Positions 1 through 7,014 of a stretch of 18,205 bases of DNA are shown here, piece by piece. The notes under the pieces are model-generated. The model saw only the letters and a program-made list of their open reading frames with translations. It made no database searches and was not told the origin of the DNA. Each line of letters begins with the position of its first letter. The stretch's first letter is position 1. The stretch lies in contig CAYGWX010000051.1 in the NCBI GenBank assembly GCA_964353855.1, positions 1 through 18,205 of the forward strand, given 5' to 3'. The translations under genes were made by a program, and so were the position numbers. The DNA is from CAYGWX01 sp964353855 [NCBI: uncultured bacterium] (GTDB lineage: Bacteria > Edwardsbacteria > CAYGWX01).

Positions 1-78
1 TGGCCGAAGGCAGCCGCCTGCTAAGCGGTTGTCCCGCTAATAACGGGACCTCGGGTTCGAATCCCGACCTCTCCGCCA
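1..78 (+). tRNA. tRNA-Ser(GCU), 5' end cut off by the window
   Basis: The segment reads as the D-loop to 3' end of a class II tRNA. The anticodon stem CCGC/GCGG encloses the loop CTGCTAA, giving anticodon GCU (serine, AGC/AGU codons). A long variable arm follows (GTCCCG paired with CGGGAC), then a T arm with the GGTTCGAAT core. The 3' acceptor strand CCTCTCC carries discriminator G and an encoded CCA at 76-78. The long variable arm together with GCU fixes the identity as serine. Roughly 15 nt (5' acceptor strand and first part of the D arm) lie upstream of the window. Confidence 0.95.
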
Positions 79-110
79 GCGTTTTTACACCATACCAGAC
101 GAATCGTAGG

Positions 111-136
111 AACCCTGGCCTGTCCAGGGTTGTTTT
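111..136 (+). terminator. Rho-independent terminator after tRNA-Ser
   Basis: AACCCTGG (111-118) pairs perfectly with CCAGGGTT (124-131) around the 5-nt loop CCTGT and is followed by GTTTT. It lies 33 nt after the tRNA CCA and 31 nt before the hemerythrin start codon. It should therefore end the tRNA transcript and insulate the next gene, whose own promoter I could not identify with confidence. Confidence 0.8.
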
Positions 137-166
137 ATCTACGGCAACCTAAACGAAAGCGAAGGC

Positions 167-1162
167 ATGAGCACCAGTGATCCCATCCAATACTTACGCC
201 AGCAGTATGTCCGAGTCCTGGACCACCTGCAGGTCCTGGCTCTTTCCCTGGAGACGCTCTCAAAAGGAAACCGTACCCCGGAGAATTTCGAAGCTCTTCT
301 CGGAGTGGCCCAGGAAATCCGTTCCGAGGTCTGGGCTCACAGTGAAAGGGTGGAGGCGGCCTTGTTTCCGGTTCTGGAACCGCTCATTGCCAATGATGAG
401 GTGGCTTCGGTGGTCCGGCGGGAGCACCGCGCTTACCGGCGGGGGATGAGCCGTCTGGTCAAGCTCATTAGCGAGCTCAAGGAGCACCCAGAAAACCTGG
501 GCCTTTTTACGGAGGTGGCGGATTCCTCGGAAGCTCTCTCCGGGTTGCTTGCAGGATCGGTTCGAAGCGAGGAGGAAGTTTTGTACCCCCTTGCCCGCCA
601 ATTTCTCTCCCGGGAGCAGTGTGCCGAGGTTCAAAGGAGGCTGGATCGTTTTGGCCTGGGCGAAGAGCCCAAAGACGCATTTCTGGAGACCGAGGAGCAG
701 CACGAAGGCCTACTCCACATTATCTCCGGGCTGGCCCAGGTGGTTCGGGAGCTCCGCCAGGGAAAGCTATCTGAAGAGGACCGTCGGACGTTCACCCAAG
801 CCCAGAAGGCGATGGCCTACGAAATCAAGGGACACAACCGGATTGAAGAAGAAATTTTGTTTCCGGCGATGGAGAAGGTTCCCGCCCTTTCCAAATTGAT
901 TCGAGATCTGCTCGAAGAGCATCGGCTTCAATGGCAGCGACTCAAGGAGGTCTCGGTTTTTATTAAAAAGGGGCCCTCCCCGAAAGCCGGGGAAACTCTG
1001 GAGAGGCTCGTCCAGGATCAGGCTCTCCACATTTATAAGGAGAACATCATCCTCTTTCCAATGGCCCGGCTCCTGCTGACCCCGACGGTTCTCCGGGATA
1101 TGGCTCGCCAGGCAAAGGCTTTCCAACGGGATATCCACAGGAAAAAGGACATCCAAGATTAA
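167..1162 (+). CDS. Tandem hemerythrin (HHE) domain protein
   Basis: This 331-residue soluble protein consists of two hemerythrin-like four-helix domains. Domain 2 (about residues 172-305) has every expected di-iron ligand at canonical spacing: H179, H223-xxx-E227 followed by LFP, H252, and H288-xxx-E292 followed by LFP. Domain 1 (about 1-150) keeps H20, H58 and H87. It has V62 where the first HxxxE glutamate should be and S131 where the second HxxxE histidine should be, so it probably binds iron poorly or not at all. HHE proteins bind O2, NO or iron, or repair iron centres; which applies here cannot be read from sequence. There is no signal peptide or membrane segment, so it is cytoplasmic. 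It is a single-gene unit between two terminators. The ATG has only a weak GAAGG immediately upstream. Confidence 0.88.
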   Translation: MSTSDPIQYLRQQYVRVLDHLQVLALSLETLSKGNRTPENFEALLGVAQEIRSEVWAHSERVEAALFPVLEPLIANDEVASVVRREHRAYRRGMSRLVKLISELKEHPENLGLFTEVADSSEALSGLLAGSVRSEEEVLYPLARQFLSREQCAEVQRRLDRFGLGEEPKDAFLETEEQHEGLLHIISGLAQVVRELRQGKLSEEDRRTFTQAQKAMAYEIKGHNRIEEEILFPAMEKVPALSKLIRDLLEEHRLQWQRLKEVSVFIKKGPSPKAGETLERLVQDQALHIYKENIILFPMARLLLTPTVLRDMARQAKAFQRDIHRKKDIQD

Positions 1163-1176
1163 CGGTTTAGGCGGAG

Positions 1177-1204
1177 AAAAGGCCCCCGAAGAGGGGGCTT
1201 TTCT
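1177..1204 (+). terminator. Rho-independent terminator after the hemerythrin gene
   Basis: A G/C-rich stem (CCCCC with GGGGG, extended by G-C, G-U and A-U pairs) closes a GAAGA loop, and the right arm runs into CTTTTC. It begins 15 nt after the stop codon. The A-run on the left arm would give weak termination on the opposite strand too, so it may be bidirectional. Confidence 0.85.
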
Positions 1205-1367
1205 GTGTTCTGAAGGTTTCGTGTCGGGGGGCAAAAAACGGTCCTGTTTTTAACATAAGTACTGTTCCAAAAATGAATGCTTTCCCCGGAAAGGAGTTGA
1301 GATTTCGTTAATCAAAGATAAGGGAAACCCGAGACGGTCTTTTGGTTTGTGAAACCTTTCTCAATGG

Positions 1368-1405
1368 GTGTGTCAAAATGGGTATATGGGTCAAAAAGTG
1401 TTGGT
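1368..1405 (+). repeat. Left terminal inverted repeat
   Basis: This 38-bp arm starts GTGTGTCAAA and ends GTGTTGGT. It differs from the reverse complement of the right arm at five positions (arm positions 6, 10, 11, 16 and 21), all in the outer and central part. The inner 17 bases are identical. Confidence 0.8.
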
Positions 1406-1612
1406 GAAAATGGCCTTAAGGTGTTATCCCGATTGGCTTTTCTGGTATGATATTCAGAGAAGGGTCTATTTGGTGCATGAATTGCATGACAGGTATTAGT
1501 TCTCAGACGATTTAGATTTCTTTGGGGAAGTCGATCCCCGAAGCAAAATGGCGTTTTAACAGCTACCAAAGTCCTTCCAGGAAAATTCCCACCCATTTCC
1601 TAAATGAAAAAA

Positions 1613-1650
1613 ACCAACACTTTTTGACCTATATGCCCAAATTGGCACAC
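1613..1650 (-). repeat. Right terminal inverted repeat
   Basis: This is the partner of the left arm. On the + strand it starts ACCAACAC and ends GGCACAC. Its 38 bases match the left arm at 33 positions when reverse complemented. Confidence 0.8.
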
Positions 1651-1705
1651 TTTTGACTTTCCCTAAAAATCTTCGATTCAAAAATCCGGGGATCGGGAGG
1701 GGAGG

Positions 1706-1737
1706 GCGTGAATACGGCGTGAGTATCGCGTGAATAC
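1706..1737 (+). repeat. Three 10-bp direct repeats at an 11-bp period
   Basis: GCGTGAATAC (1706-1715), GCGTGAGTAT (1717-1726) and GCGTGAATAC (1728-1737) are each separated by one base. The 11-bp period places each copy on the same face of the helix, as in direct-repeat sites of winged-helix response regulators such as PhoB boxes. The array lies about 190 bp upstream of the glnS -35 box and between that promoter and the inverted-repeat element. Its role as a protein-binding site is inference. Confidence 0.6.
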
Positions 1738-1930
1738 CTCGGAAACCCCTTCCGGATTTCGTAGGCCTTTCGGAGGTCCCCGGTATTATGTCTACTTTAA
1801 CTTATCCCCCGTTTCTGAGCTTTGTCGGAGCTATTTACATGAAAAAGTGGAAATTCTCCTCTGATTCGGGGTGGGTTAAATGGCTCTGGTCAAGGAATGG
1901 CAGGAGGTTACGGCGCACTTGGCCAAGTGT

Positions 1931-1960
1931 TTGACTTTGGGAGGAGAAAAGGGATATAAT
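1931..1960 (+). promoter_or_regulatory. sigma70-type promoter of glnS
   Basis: A -35 box TTGACT (1931-1936) and a perfect -10 box TATAAT (1955-1960) are separated by 18 bp. Transcription should start near 1967, leaving a leader of about 20 nt before the glnS ATG. The leader has no good Shine-Dalgarno sequence. The promoter matches the one at 3783-3812 at 23 of 30 positions. Confidence 0.85.
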
Positions 1961-1986
1961 AAGACGGATTCGATATTAAGAAACCC

Positions 1987-3675
1987 ATGAGCACGAAAGA
2001 GATAACCCAACCGACAGACTTCATCCGGGAGGCAGTGAAGGCGGATCTGGCGAGCGGCCGGTTCGACCGGGTGCACACCCGGTTTCCGCCGGAGCCCAAC
2101 GCCTACCTGCACATCGGCCACGCTAAGGCCGTCTGGATAGACTACGGCATCGCCCAGGACTTCGGCGGTCTTTTCAATCTGCGCTTCGATGACACCAACC
2201 CGGCCAAGGAGGAGCAGGAGTACGTGGACGCTATCATCGCGGACGTGCGCTGGCTGGGTGCCGACTGGGGCGACCGCCTGTTCTTCGCCTCGGACTACTT
2301 CGAGCAGATGTACGCCTGGGCCGAGGACCTGATCCAAAAGGGCAAGGCCTATGTCTGCGACCTGTCCCCGGAGGAGGTGAGCGCGTACCGCGGTACCCTG
2401 ACCGAGCCCGGAAAGGAGAGCCCCAACCGCAACCGGACCGTGGAGGAGAACCAGGACCTCTTCCGTCGAATGCGCGCGGGTGAGTTCCCGGACAGCTCGC
2501 GCACCCTGCGCGCCAAGATCGACATGGCGCACCCGAACATGAACCTGCGCGACCCGGTGATGTACCGCATCCTGCACGCCCGCCACCACCGCCAGGGGAG
2601 CACGTGGTGCATCTACCCGATGTACGACTGGGCCCACGGGCTGGAGGACTCCATCGAGGGGGTCACGCACTCGCTCTGCTCGCTGGAGTACGAGGACCAC
2701 CGGCCGCTGTACGACTGGTATCTGGATCAACTCGGCATCTACCACCCCCGTCAGATCGAGTTCGCCCGCCTGAACATGACCTACACGGTGATGAGCAAGC
2801 GCAGGTTTCTGGATCTGGTCAAGGGGGGCTACGTAAAGGGCTTCGACGACCCGCGGCTTCCCACCCTGGCCGGTCTTCGCCGCCTGGGGTACACCCCGGA
2901 GGCCATCCGGGAATTCTGCGGGCGGATCGGCATTGACAAGACCGACAGCGTGGTGGACAGGCAGCTTCTGGAGCACTGCCTGCGCGAGGATTTAAATAAG
3001 CGGGCCATGAGGGTCATGGCGGTCCTGCGCCCGCTGAAGGTGGTCATCGACAATTACCCCGAGGGACAGGTTGAGGAGCTCGAGGCCGTCAACAACCCCG
3101 AAGACCCGGGCGCCGGGACGCGCAAGGTGCCCTTCTCCCGCGTGCTTTACATCGAGCAGGAGGACTTTCGCGAGGTCCCGCCCCCGAAGTATTACCGCCT
3201 CTCGCCCGGAACGGAGGTGCGCCTGCGTTACGCCTACTACGTCAAGTGCGTCGGCACGACCAAGGACCCCAAGACCGGGGAAGTGACCGAGATCCGCTGC
3301 ACCTACGACCCGGCCACTCGGGGAGGCGACGCTCCGGACGGACGGAAGGTCAAGGCCACCCTGCACTGGGTCTCTGCCGGGCACGCCTTTCCGTCCGAGG
3401 TACGGCTCTACGGCCACCTGTTCACCCAGCCCAATCCCGATGACGTTCCGGAAGGGGTGGACTGGAAGACGACCGTCAACCCGAACTCGCTGGAGGTGCT
3501 CAAAGGCTGTCGGATGGAGCCCGGTCTGGTCAACGCGACGCCAGGGGAGCGATATCAGTTCGAGAGATTGGGCTACTTCTGTGTGGACCCGGACTCGAGC
3601 GCGGGAAGCCCGGTCTTCAATCGGACGGTAACCTTGCGGGATACATGGGTGAGGATTGAGAAAAGGCAATCCTGA
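1987..3675 (+). CDS. glnS: Glutaminyl-tRNA synthetase
   Basis: Class I aminoacyl-tRNA synthetase that attaches glutamine to tRNA-Gln using ATP in the cytoplasm. The N-terminus is typical of the family: TNFIR-like PTDFIREAV, then HTRFPPEPN and HIGH at residues 42-45. The second class I signature appears as VMSKR around residues 268-272. FDDTNP and the C-terminal beta-barrel anticodon-binding region are also present. Its 562 residues compare with about 554 in E. coli, so it is full length without a YqeY-type extension. The start agrees with the family N-terminus, although the ribosome binding site is weak. It has its own promoter and is followed by another promoter, so it may be monocistronic. 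Having GlnRS means tRNA-Gln can be charged directly instead of only through Glu-tRNA amidation. Third-codon positions look more GC-rich than in priA. Confidence 0.97.
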   Translation: MSTKEITQPTDFIREAVKADLASGRFDRVHTRFPPEPNAYLHIGHAKAVWIDYGIAQDFGGLFNLRFDDTNPAKEEQEYVDAIIADVRWLGADWGDRLFFASDYFEQMYAWAEDLIQKGKAYVCDLSPEEVSAYRGTLTEPGKESPNRNRTVEENQDLFRRMRAGEFPDSSRTLRAKIDMAHPNMNLRDPVMYRILHARHHRQGSTWCIYPMYDWAHGLEDSIEGVTHSLCSLEYEDHRPLYDWYLDQLGIYHPRQIEFARLNMTYTVMSKRRFLDLVKGGYVKGFDDPRLPTLAGLRRLGYTPEAIREFCGRIGIDKTDSVVDRQLLEHCLREDLNKRAMRVMAVLRPLKVVIDNYPEGQVEELEAVNNPEDPGAGTRKVPFSRVLYIEQEDFREVPPPKYYRLSPGTEVRLRYAYYVKCVGTTKDPKTGEVTEIRCTYDPATRGGDAPDGRKVKATLHWVSAGHAFPSEVRLYGHLFTQPNPDDVPEGVDWKTTVNPNSLEVLKGCRMEPGLVNATPGERYQFERLGYFCVDPDSSAGSPVFNRTVTLRDTWVRIEKRQS

Positions 3676-3751
3676 GAACACCGGGAAAAGCCAAATTTAG
3701 AGGAACCCGAAGGAGGAGATAAGAAGCCTGTCCTTTATCCTTTGGACCCTT

Positions 3752-3782
3752 TCGCCCCAAGATCCTTACTGTCTTGGGGCGA
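3752..3782. promoter_or_regulatory. Perfect 11-bp dyad abutting the next promoter
   Basis: TCGCCCCAAGA (3752-3762) and TCTTGGGGCGA (3772-3782) are exact reverse complements around a 9-nt spacer. The right arm ends at the base immediately before the -35 box TTGACT (3783-3788). As RNA it is a strong hairpin followed by UUGACUUU, a poor but U-containing tract, so it could terminate glnS transcripts. As DNA it could be an operator directly upstream of the -35 box. Both are inferences, and the two roles could coexist. Confidence 0.7.
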
Positions 3783-3812
3783 TTGACTTTGCGGGCTCAA
3801 AAGGCCTATAAT
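3783..3812 (+). promoter_or_regulatory. sigma70-type promoter of the toroid-gltX operon
   Basis: TTGACT (3783-3788) and TATAAT (3807-3812) are separated by 18 bp. Transcription should start near 3819, about 25 nt before the first ATG. Nine bases at the -35 side (TTGACTTTG), AAAAGG in the spacer and the whole -10 box are identical to the glnS promoter at the same offsets. Confidence 0.88.
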
Positions 3813-3843
3813 TATCCTTTTGAGCATTCATGAAAAGGAGCAC

Positions 3844-4665
3844 ATGATGCGGTTCAGGACGGACCCAAGAGGCTTTCTTTCTGCGCGGGAGACGCCGCTC
3901 GGAGTGTACGCCCGCCGAGAGCTACTGCACGAGGTGGCCAAGGGGGATAAGGCTCTGGCCGAGCGGCTGCGCAAGGAGATCATCGCCAAGCAGCTTTCGG
4001 ACGGCAGCTGGAATCATTCGCTCTCCGCGACCACCCGGGGGGTCGACGTCCTGGTGGACCTAGGCTTCGTGAACGACCGGGCCGTAGAGAAGGGCGCCCT
4101 GTGGATCCTGGCCCGGCAGGGCAACCTCCAGGCCTACCGCGAGGATTTCTTCGCCCCGACCGAGAAGGACCATACCTTCCACAATAAGGTTTACACCGGA
4201 GAGCCCATCGTCTCACGTGCCTCGGCGTTGTTCATTCACAGCAACCATGCCCTGCGCAGTTTGCTCCGCGCCGGGTACGCCTCTGATTCCCAGGTCCGAA
4301 AGAAGATCAAGCGCCTGGAGGCCCTGTTCGGCGAGGGGCACATTTACTGCTGCGGCCGCTGCACGCAGAGCGTGTTGCAGGCCTTCGGAGTCCATCCCCA
4401 GCTCCGGGACCACGACATCGCCCTGCGTGGGCTCCACTGGTTGGCCAAGCAGCAGAAGATGACCGGGGACTGGCGCTCTGTGCCCTTCTATCACGCCCTG
4501 CACAGCCTGTCCTATTACGATAGCAGGGAGGTCGAGCGTCAGATGATGCGCCTCTTGCCCAAGCTGGAGCGGACCCAGAACAAGGACGGCTCCTGGGGAA
4601 AGGTCCACGTGGACGAAAGAACCATCGTGGTAGCCAGGATCCTGACTACCATCGGAGAGCTATAG
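3844..4665 (+). CDS. QW-motif (prenyltransferase / squalene-cyclase-like) toroid protein, function unknown
   Basis: This is a 273-residue cytoplasmic protein with no signal peptide. Three QxxxGxW motifs are visible at residues 50-56, 204-210 and 245-251, the signature of alpha/alpha-toroid repeats found in terpene cyclases and prenyltransferase beta subunits. I see no DxDD or DDxxD catalytic motif, so cyclase activity is not supported. Residues 169-173 read CCGRC, a possible metal or redox site. His-rich stretches such as HSNH (132-135) stand out. AAGGAG at 3835-3840 lies 3 nt before the ATG at 3844 and 6 nt before an ATG at 3847, so either may be the start. A TTG at 3820 would sit at the transcription start and is rejected. 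Its stop lies one base before gltX, so the two are cotranscribed and probably coupled. The role of a toroid protein with a glutamyl-tRNA synthetase is unknown to me. Confidence 0.75.
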   Translation: MMRFRTDPRGFLSARETPLGVYARRELLHEVAKGDKALAERLRKEIIAKQLSDGSWNHSLSATTRGVDVLVDLGFVNDRAVEKGALWILARQGNLQAYREDFFAPTEKDHTFHNKVYTGEPIVSRASALFIHSNHALRSLLRAGYASDSQVRKKIKRLEALFGEGHIYCCGRCTQSVLQAFGVHPQLRDHDIALRGLHWLAKQQKMTGDWRSVPFYHALHSLSYYDSREVERQMMRLLPKLERTQNKDGSWGKVHVDERTIVVARILTTIGEL

Positions 4666-4666
4666 C

Positions 4667-6124
4667 ATGACCGAAGTGCGGGTACGGTTCGCACCCAGCC
4701 CCACCGGGGAGCCGCATGTGGGGAATATCCGCACCGCAATCTTCAACTGGCTCTTCGCCCGCCATGAAGGAGGGCGGTTCATTCTGCGCATCGAGGACAC
4801 GGACCGCGTGCGCCTGGTGGAAAACAGCCTGAAAGCCATCCTGGAGGGTTTGAGGTGGCTGGGGATGGATTGGGATGAAGGGCCGGAGATGGGCGGGTCT
4901 TACGGCCCCTATTTCCAGTCCCAACGCTTGGCCGTGTACCGGGAGCACGAGAAGCGGCTCATCGAGGAAGGCAAGGCCTATTACTGCGCCTGTTCCCCGG
5001 AGCGCCTGGCCGCGGTTCGGGAGGAGCAACAGAAGCACAAGGAGAACCCCCGCTACGACCGCCGCTGCCGCAACCTCGGCTTGGGGCCGGAGGCAGGCGG
5101 GACCCGCTGCGTCCTACGGCTCAAGGTCCCCCTGGAGGGTGAGACCGCGTTCGAGGACAGGATCCGCGGCCGGGTCGTGTTCAACAATACGCTCCTGGAC
5201 GACCTCGTACTGGTCAAGACCGACGGCTATCCCACCTATCATTTCGCCAACGTGATCGACGATCACCTGATGAAGGTCTCCCACGTGATGCGGGGGGACG
5301 ACTGGATATCGAGCACCCCCCGGCATGTCGTGCTGTATCGGGCTTTGGGCTGGGAGCCTCCGGTCTTCGCCCATCTCTCTACCATCGTGGGCCCGGATCG
5401 CGCCCGGCTCTCCAAGCGACACGGCGCGACCTCCATTCTGGAATACCGCCGCCAAGATTACTTCCCGGAGGTGGTGTTTAACTTCCTCTCCCTCCTGGGT
5501 TGGTCTCCCGGGGATAACCGCGAGATCATGACCCGGGAGGAGCTCATCGGGGCCTTCTCCCTGGAGGGCATCGTGCCGACCGCCGCGATCTTCGACCTCA
5601 AGAAGCTGGACTGGATGAACGGGGAATACATGCGTCGGATGCCGGACGCCGAGCTCCTGGAGCGCGTGATCCCCCTGTGGGTCGGGCAGGAGATGCTCGC
5701 CCCGGAGCGGGCGTCCTCCCAAAAGGAGTGGCTGCTCAAGATCATCGCGCTGCTCAAGGAGCGCTGCCCAAAGCTCGGTGATTTTTCCGCCAAAGCCCGC
5801 TATTTCTTCCGGGAGGATTTTACCTACGAGGACGAAGCCGCCAAGAAGCATCTCCAGGCCAAGGCTGTGGAGCCGAGGTTGGAAGCCCTGGCCGAGAAAC
5901 TGGCGCCGGTCGAACCGTTCGCGGCCCCGGCGATCGAAGCCGTGGTCCGGGCCCTTTCCGAGGAGCAGGCCGTCAAGCCCGCGCAGCTCATCCATCCCAT
6001 GCGGGTGGCCCTCTCCGGCACGACCGCGGGGCCTGGCCTGTTCGAGGTGGCGGAAGTCCTGGGTAAGGAGAGGGTCTTGAGGAGGCTCCATCGAGCGGTC
6101 CAGTATCTTCAGGAAAAGCGCTGA
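4667..6124 (+). CDS. gltX: Glutamyl-tRNA synthetase
   Basis: Class I synthetase that charges tRNA-Glu with glutamate. The N-terminal RFAPSPTGEPHVGN carries the HIGH-type motif as PHVG (residues 16-19). KMSKS appears as RLSKRH (247-252) with the catalytic lysine at 250. C107, C109 and C134 in the CAC...YDRRC segment resemble the zinc site of E. coli-type GluRS. The length of 485 residues is normal and the C-terminal helical anticodon-binding domain is present. GGAGAG lies 7 nt before the ATG. Because GlnRS is encoded just upstream, a discriminating GluRS would be expected, but I cannot tell this from sequence. It is cotranscribed with the toroid gene and probably the glycosylase gene 11 nt downstream. 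Confidence 0.97.
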   Translation: MTEVRVRFAPSPTGEPHVGNIRTAIFNWLFARHEGGRFILRIEDTDRVRLVENSLKAILEGLRWLGMDWDEGPEMGGSYGPYFQSQRLAVYREHEKRLIEEGKAYYCACSPERLAAVREEQQKHKENPRYDRRCRNLGLGPEAGGTRCVLRLKVPLEGETAFEDRIRGRVVFNNTLLDDLVLVKTDGYPTYHFANVIDDHLMKVSHVMRGDDWISSTPRHVVLYRALGWEPPVFAHLSTIVGPDRARLSKRHGATSILEYRRQDYFPEVVFNFLSLLGWSPGDNREIMTREELIGAFSLEGIVPTAAIFDLKKLDWMNGEYMRRMPDAELLERVIPLWVGQEMLAPERASSQKEWLLKIIALLKERCPKLGDFSAKARYFFREDFTYEDEAAKKHLQAKAVEPRLEALAEKLAPVEPFAAPAIEAVVRALSEEQAVKPAQLIHPMRVALSGTTAGPGLFEVAEVLGKERVLRRLHRAVQYLQEKR

Positions 6125-6135
6125 AGGTCCGTCTG

Positions 6136-6990
6136 ATGGCTGAGCTTCCGGAACTCGAAATTCTGAAGGAAACCCTGAACTCCTGGTTGGAAGGGAAAAA
6201 GCTTCTTCAGGCCTCGATCCGCCAGCCCGCCATCCTGAAAACCATCAACCTACCGCTTTCCGAGATCTCCGGCAAGAGGCTGGTCAGGGTCGAGCGCATC
6301 GGGAAGCATCTCGCGTTCCAATGGAATTCGGGGGTCTTCCTGGTGACGCACCTGATGCTCACGGGCTGGATGAAAGCCTGCGCCGGCGGCATTGGGTTTA
6401 ACAAGCACGACGAGTTCGCCCTTTCCTGGGAGGACGGGCAGGACTTGCGGATTTATGAGACGGGCCGGGAGTGCATGGTCGCGGTCTATCTGGTCTCCCA
6501 CCCCCAGCAGGTCCCTGCGGTGGCCAGGACCGGGATAGACCCTTTGAGCGGGAATTTCACCGCAGAGGCTCTCGCTGGACTCCTAACAGCCAGGCGGGAG
6601 ACGCTCAAGACCTTTCTCACCAAGCCAGAGTTCGTTTCCGGAATCGGGAACGCCTTCTCTAATGAAATCCTGTTCGCGGCCAAGCTTTCTCCTTATGCCA
6701 TTCCGGCCAACCTCTCGCCGGATGAGACGGAGAGCCTCTATCTGGCCATCCACAAAGTTCTCTCCGAGGCCACGGCGGGGATGCGAGAGCGGATGGGCAG
6801 CCGCTTTCCCCGCAAGGCCGACCGGGAGGGTTTCCTCAGGGTGCATAACCGGGAGGGCCAGGCCTGCCCGGTCTGCGGCAGCACGATTGCGGCGATCTGG
6901 AAAGGGCGCAGCGCCACCTTTTACTGTCCCGGGTGTCAGGCCGGCGGCAAGGAGTATCACGACCGGCGGTTCGACAAATTTCTGAAATGA
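6136..6990 (+). CDS. Fpg/Nei-family DNA glycosylase with Ala at position 2
   Basis: A 284-residue base-excision-repair protein related to formamidopyrimidine-DNA glycosylase (MutM) and endonuclease VIII. It starts MAELPELE, whereas MutM starts MPELPEVE with Pro2 as the Schiff-base nucleophile. Glu3, Glu6, Lys57 (GKHL), the H2TH segment GIGNAFSNE with Asn172, and a C-terminal zinc finger with C244, C247, C264 and C267 and a GR pair at 257-258 are all kept. Substrate-loop motifs are divergent: HLMLTGW and YETGREC stand in place of HLGMTG and DPRRFG. About 17 residues follow the finger. Known NEIL3 proteins use a non-proline N-terminus, so activity remains possible. AAGG at 6124-6127 lies 8 nt upstream of the ATG. 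The gene closes the gltX operon and may be a distinct Fpg-like subfamily rather than true MutM. Confidence 0.88.
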   Translation: MAELPELEILKETLNSWLEGKKLLQASIRQPAILKTINLPLSEISGKRLVRVERIGKHLAFQWNSGVFLVTHLMLTGWMKACAGGIGFNKHDEFALSWEDGQDLRIYETGRECMVAVYLVSHPQQVPAVARTGIDPLSGNFTAEALAGLLTARRETLKTFLTKPEFVSGIGNAFSNEILFAAKLSPYAIPANLSPDETESLYLAIHKVLSEATAGMRERMGSRFPRKADREGFLRVHNREGQACPVCGSTIAAIWKGRSATFYCPGCQAGGKEYHDRRFDKFLK

Positions 6991-7014
6991 CCCCAAGCAC
7001 AGGACGACTTCACG

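Larger units (their letters stand above)
1368..1650. mobile_element. MITE-like element or deleted IS remnant with 38-bp terminal inverted repeats
   Basis: The left end (1368-1405) and the reverse complement of the right end (1613-1650) match at 33 of 38 positions, including an unbroken 17-base run ending in AAAAAGTGTTGGT. The ends enclose 207 bp with no intact transposase. Similarity may extend outward: a TCAA sits just outside both arms with an offset of one. I saw no clear target-site duplication. Long imperfect terminal repeats without a coding gene are typical of non-autonomous elements or internally deleted insertion sequences. The internal GTCAAAA motif occurs twice per arm on the left (and once or twice on the right), reminiscent of repeated transposase-binding sites. 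The family is not identified. Alternatively the arms could pair in RNA as a long hairpin. Confidence 0.65.
1205..1986. other. Gene-free region: inverted-repeat element, phased repeats, glnS promoter
   Basis: No convincing gene lies in this roughly 780-base stretch. From left to right it holds a small weak hairpin (AAAAAC/GTTTTT, 1234-1251), the 283-bp inverted-repeat element, three phased 10-bp direct repeats at 1706-1737, and a sigma70 promoter just before glnS. Base composition is visibly more A/T-rich than the flanking genes, especially at 1240-1680. The stretches 1252-1367 and 1738-1930 show nothing I can name. One minus-strand open frame (1312-1596) crosses the left repeat and has no recognisable domain. 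Confidence 0.7.

Noticed and set aside
1312-1596. 94-codon minus-strand frame overlapping the inverted-repeat element
   Set aside because: It crosses the left terminal repeat, shows no recognisable domain or transposase motif, and has no evident ribosome site.
1653-1682. Possible promoter at TTGACT (1653-1658) by the right end of the inverted-repeat element
   Set aside because: At 17-18 bp spacing there is no acceptable -10 box, only TTCAAA.
1682-1759. 8-bp inverted repeat AAATCCGG / CCGGATTT flanking the phased repeats
   Set aside because: It is too short and too far apart (62 bp) to separate from chance.
1876-2976. 366-codon minus-strand frame opposite glnS
   Set aside because: It is the antisense shadow of a high-GC gene; glnS on the + strand is unambiguous.
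3820-3843. TTG start giving eight extra residues on the toroid protein
   Set aside because: It would coincide with the predicted transcription start and has no ribosome site, while AAGGAG serves the ATGs at 3844/3847.
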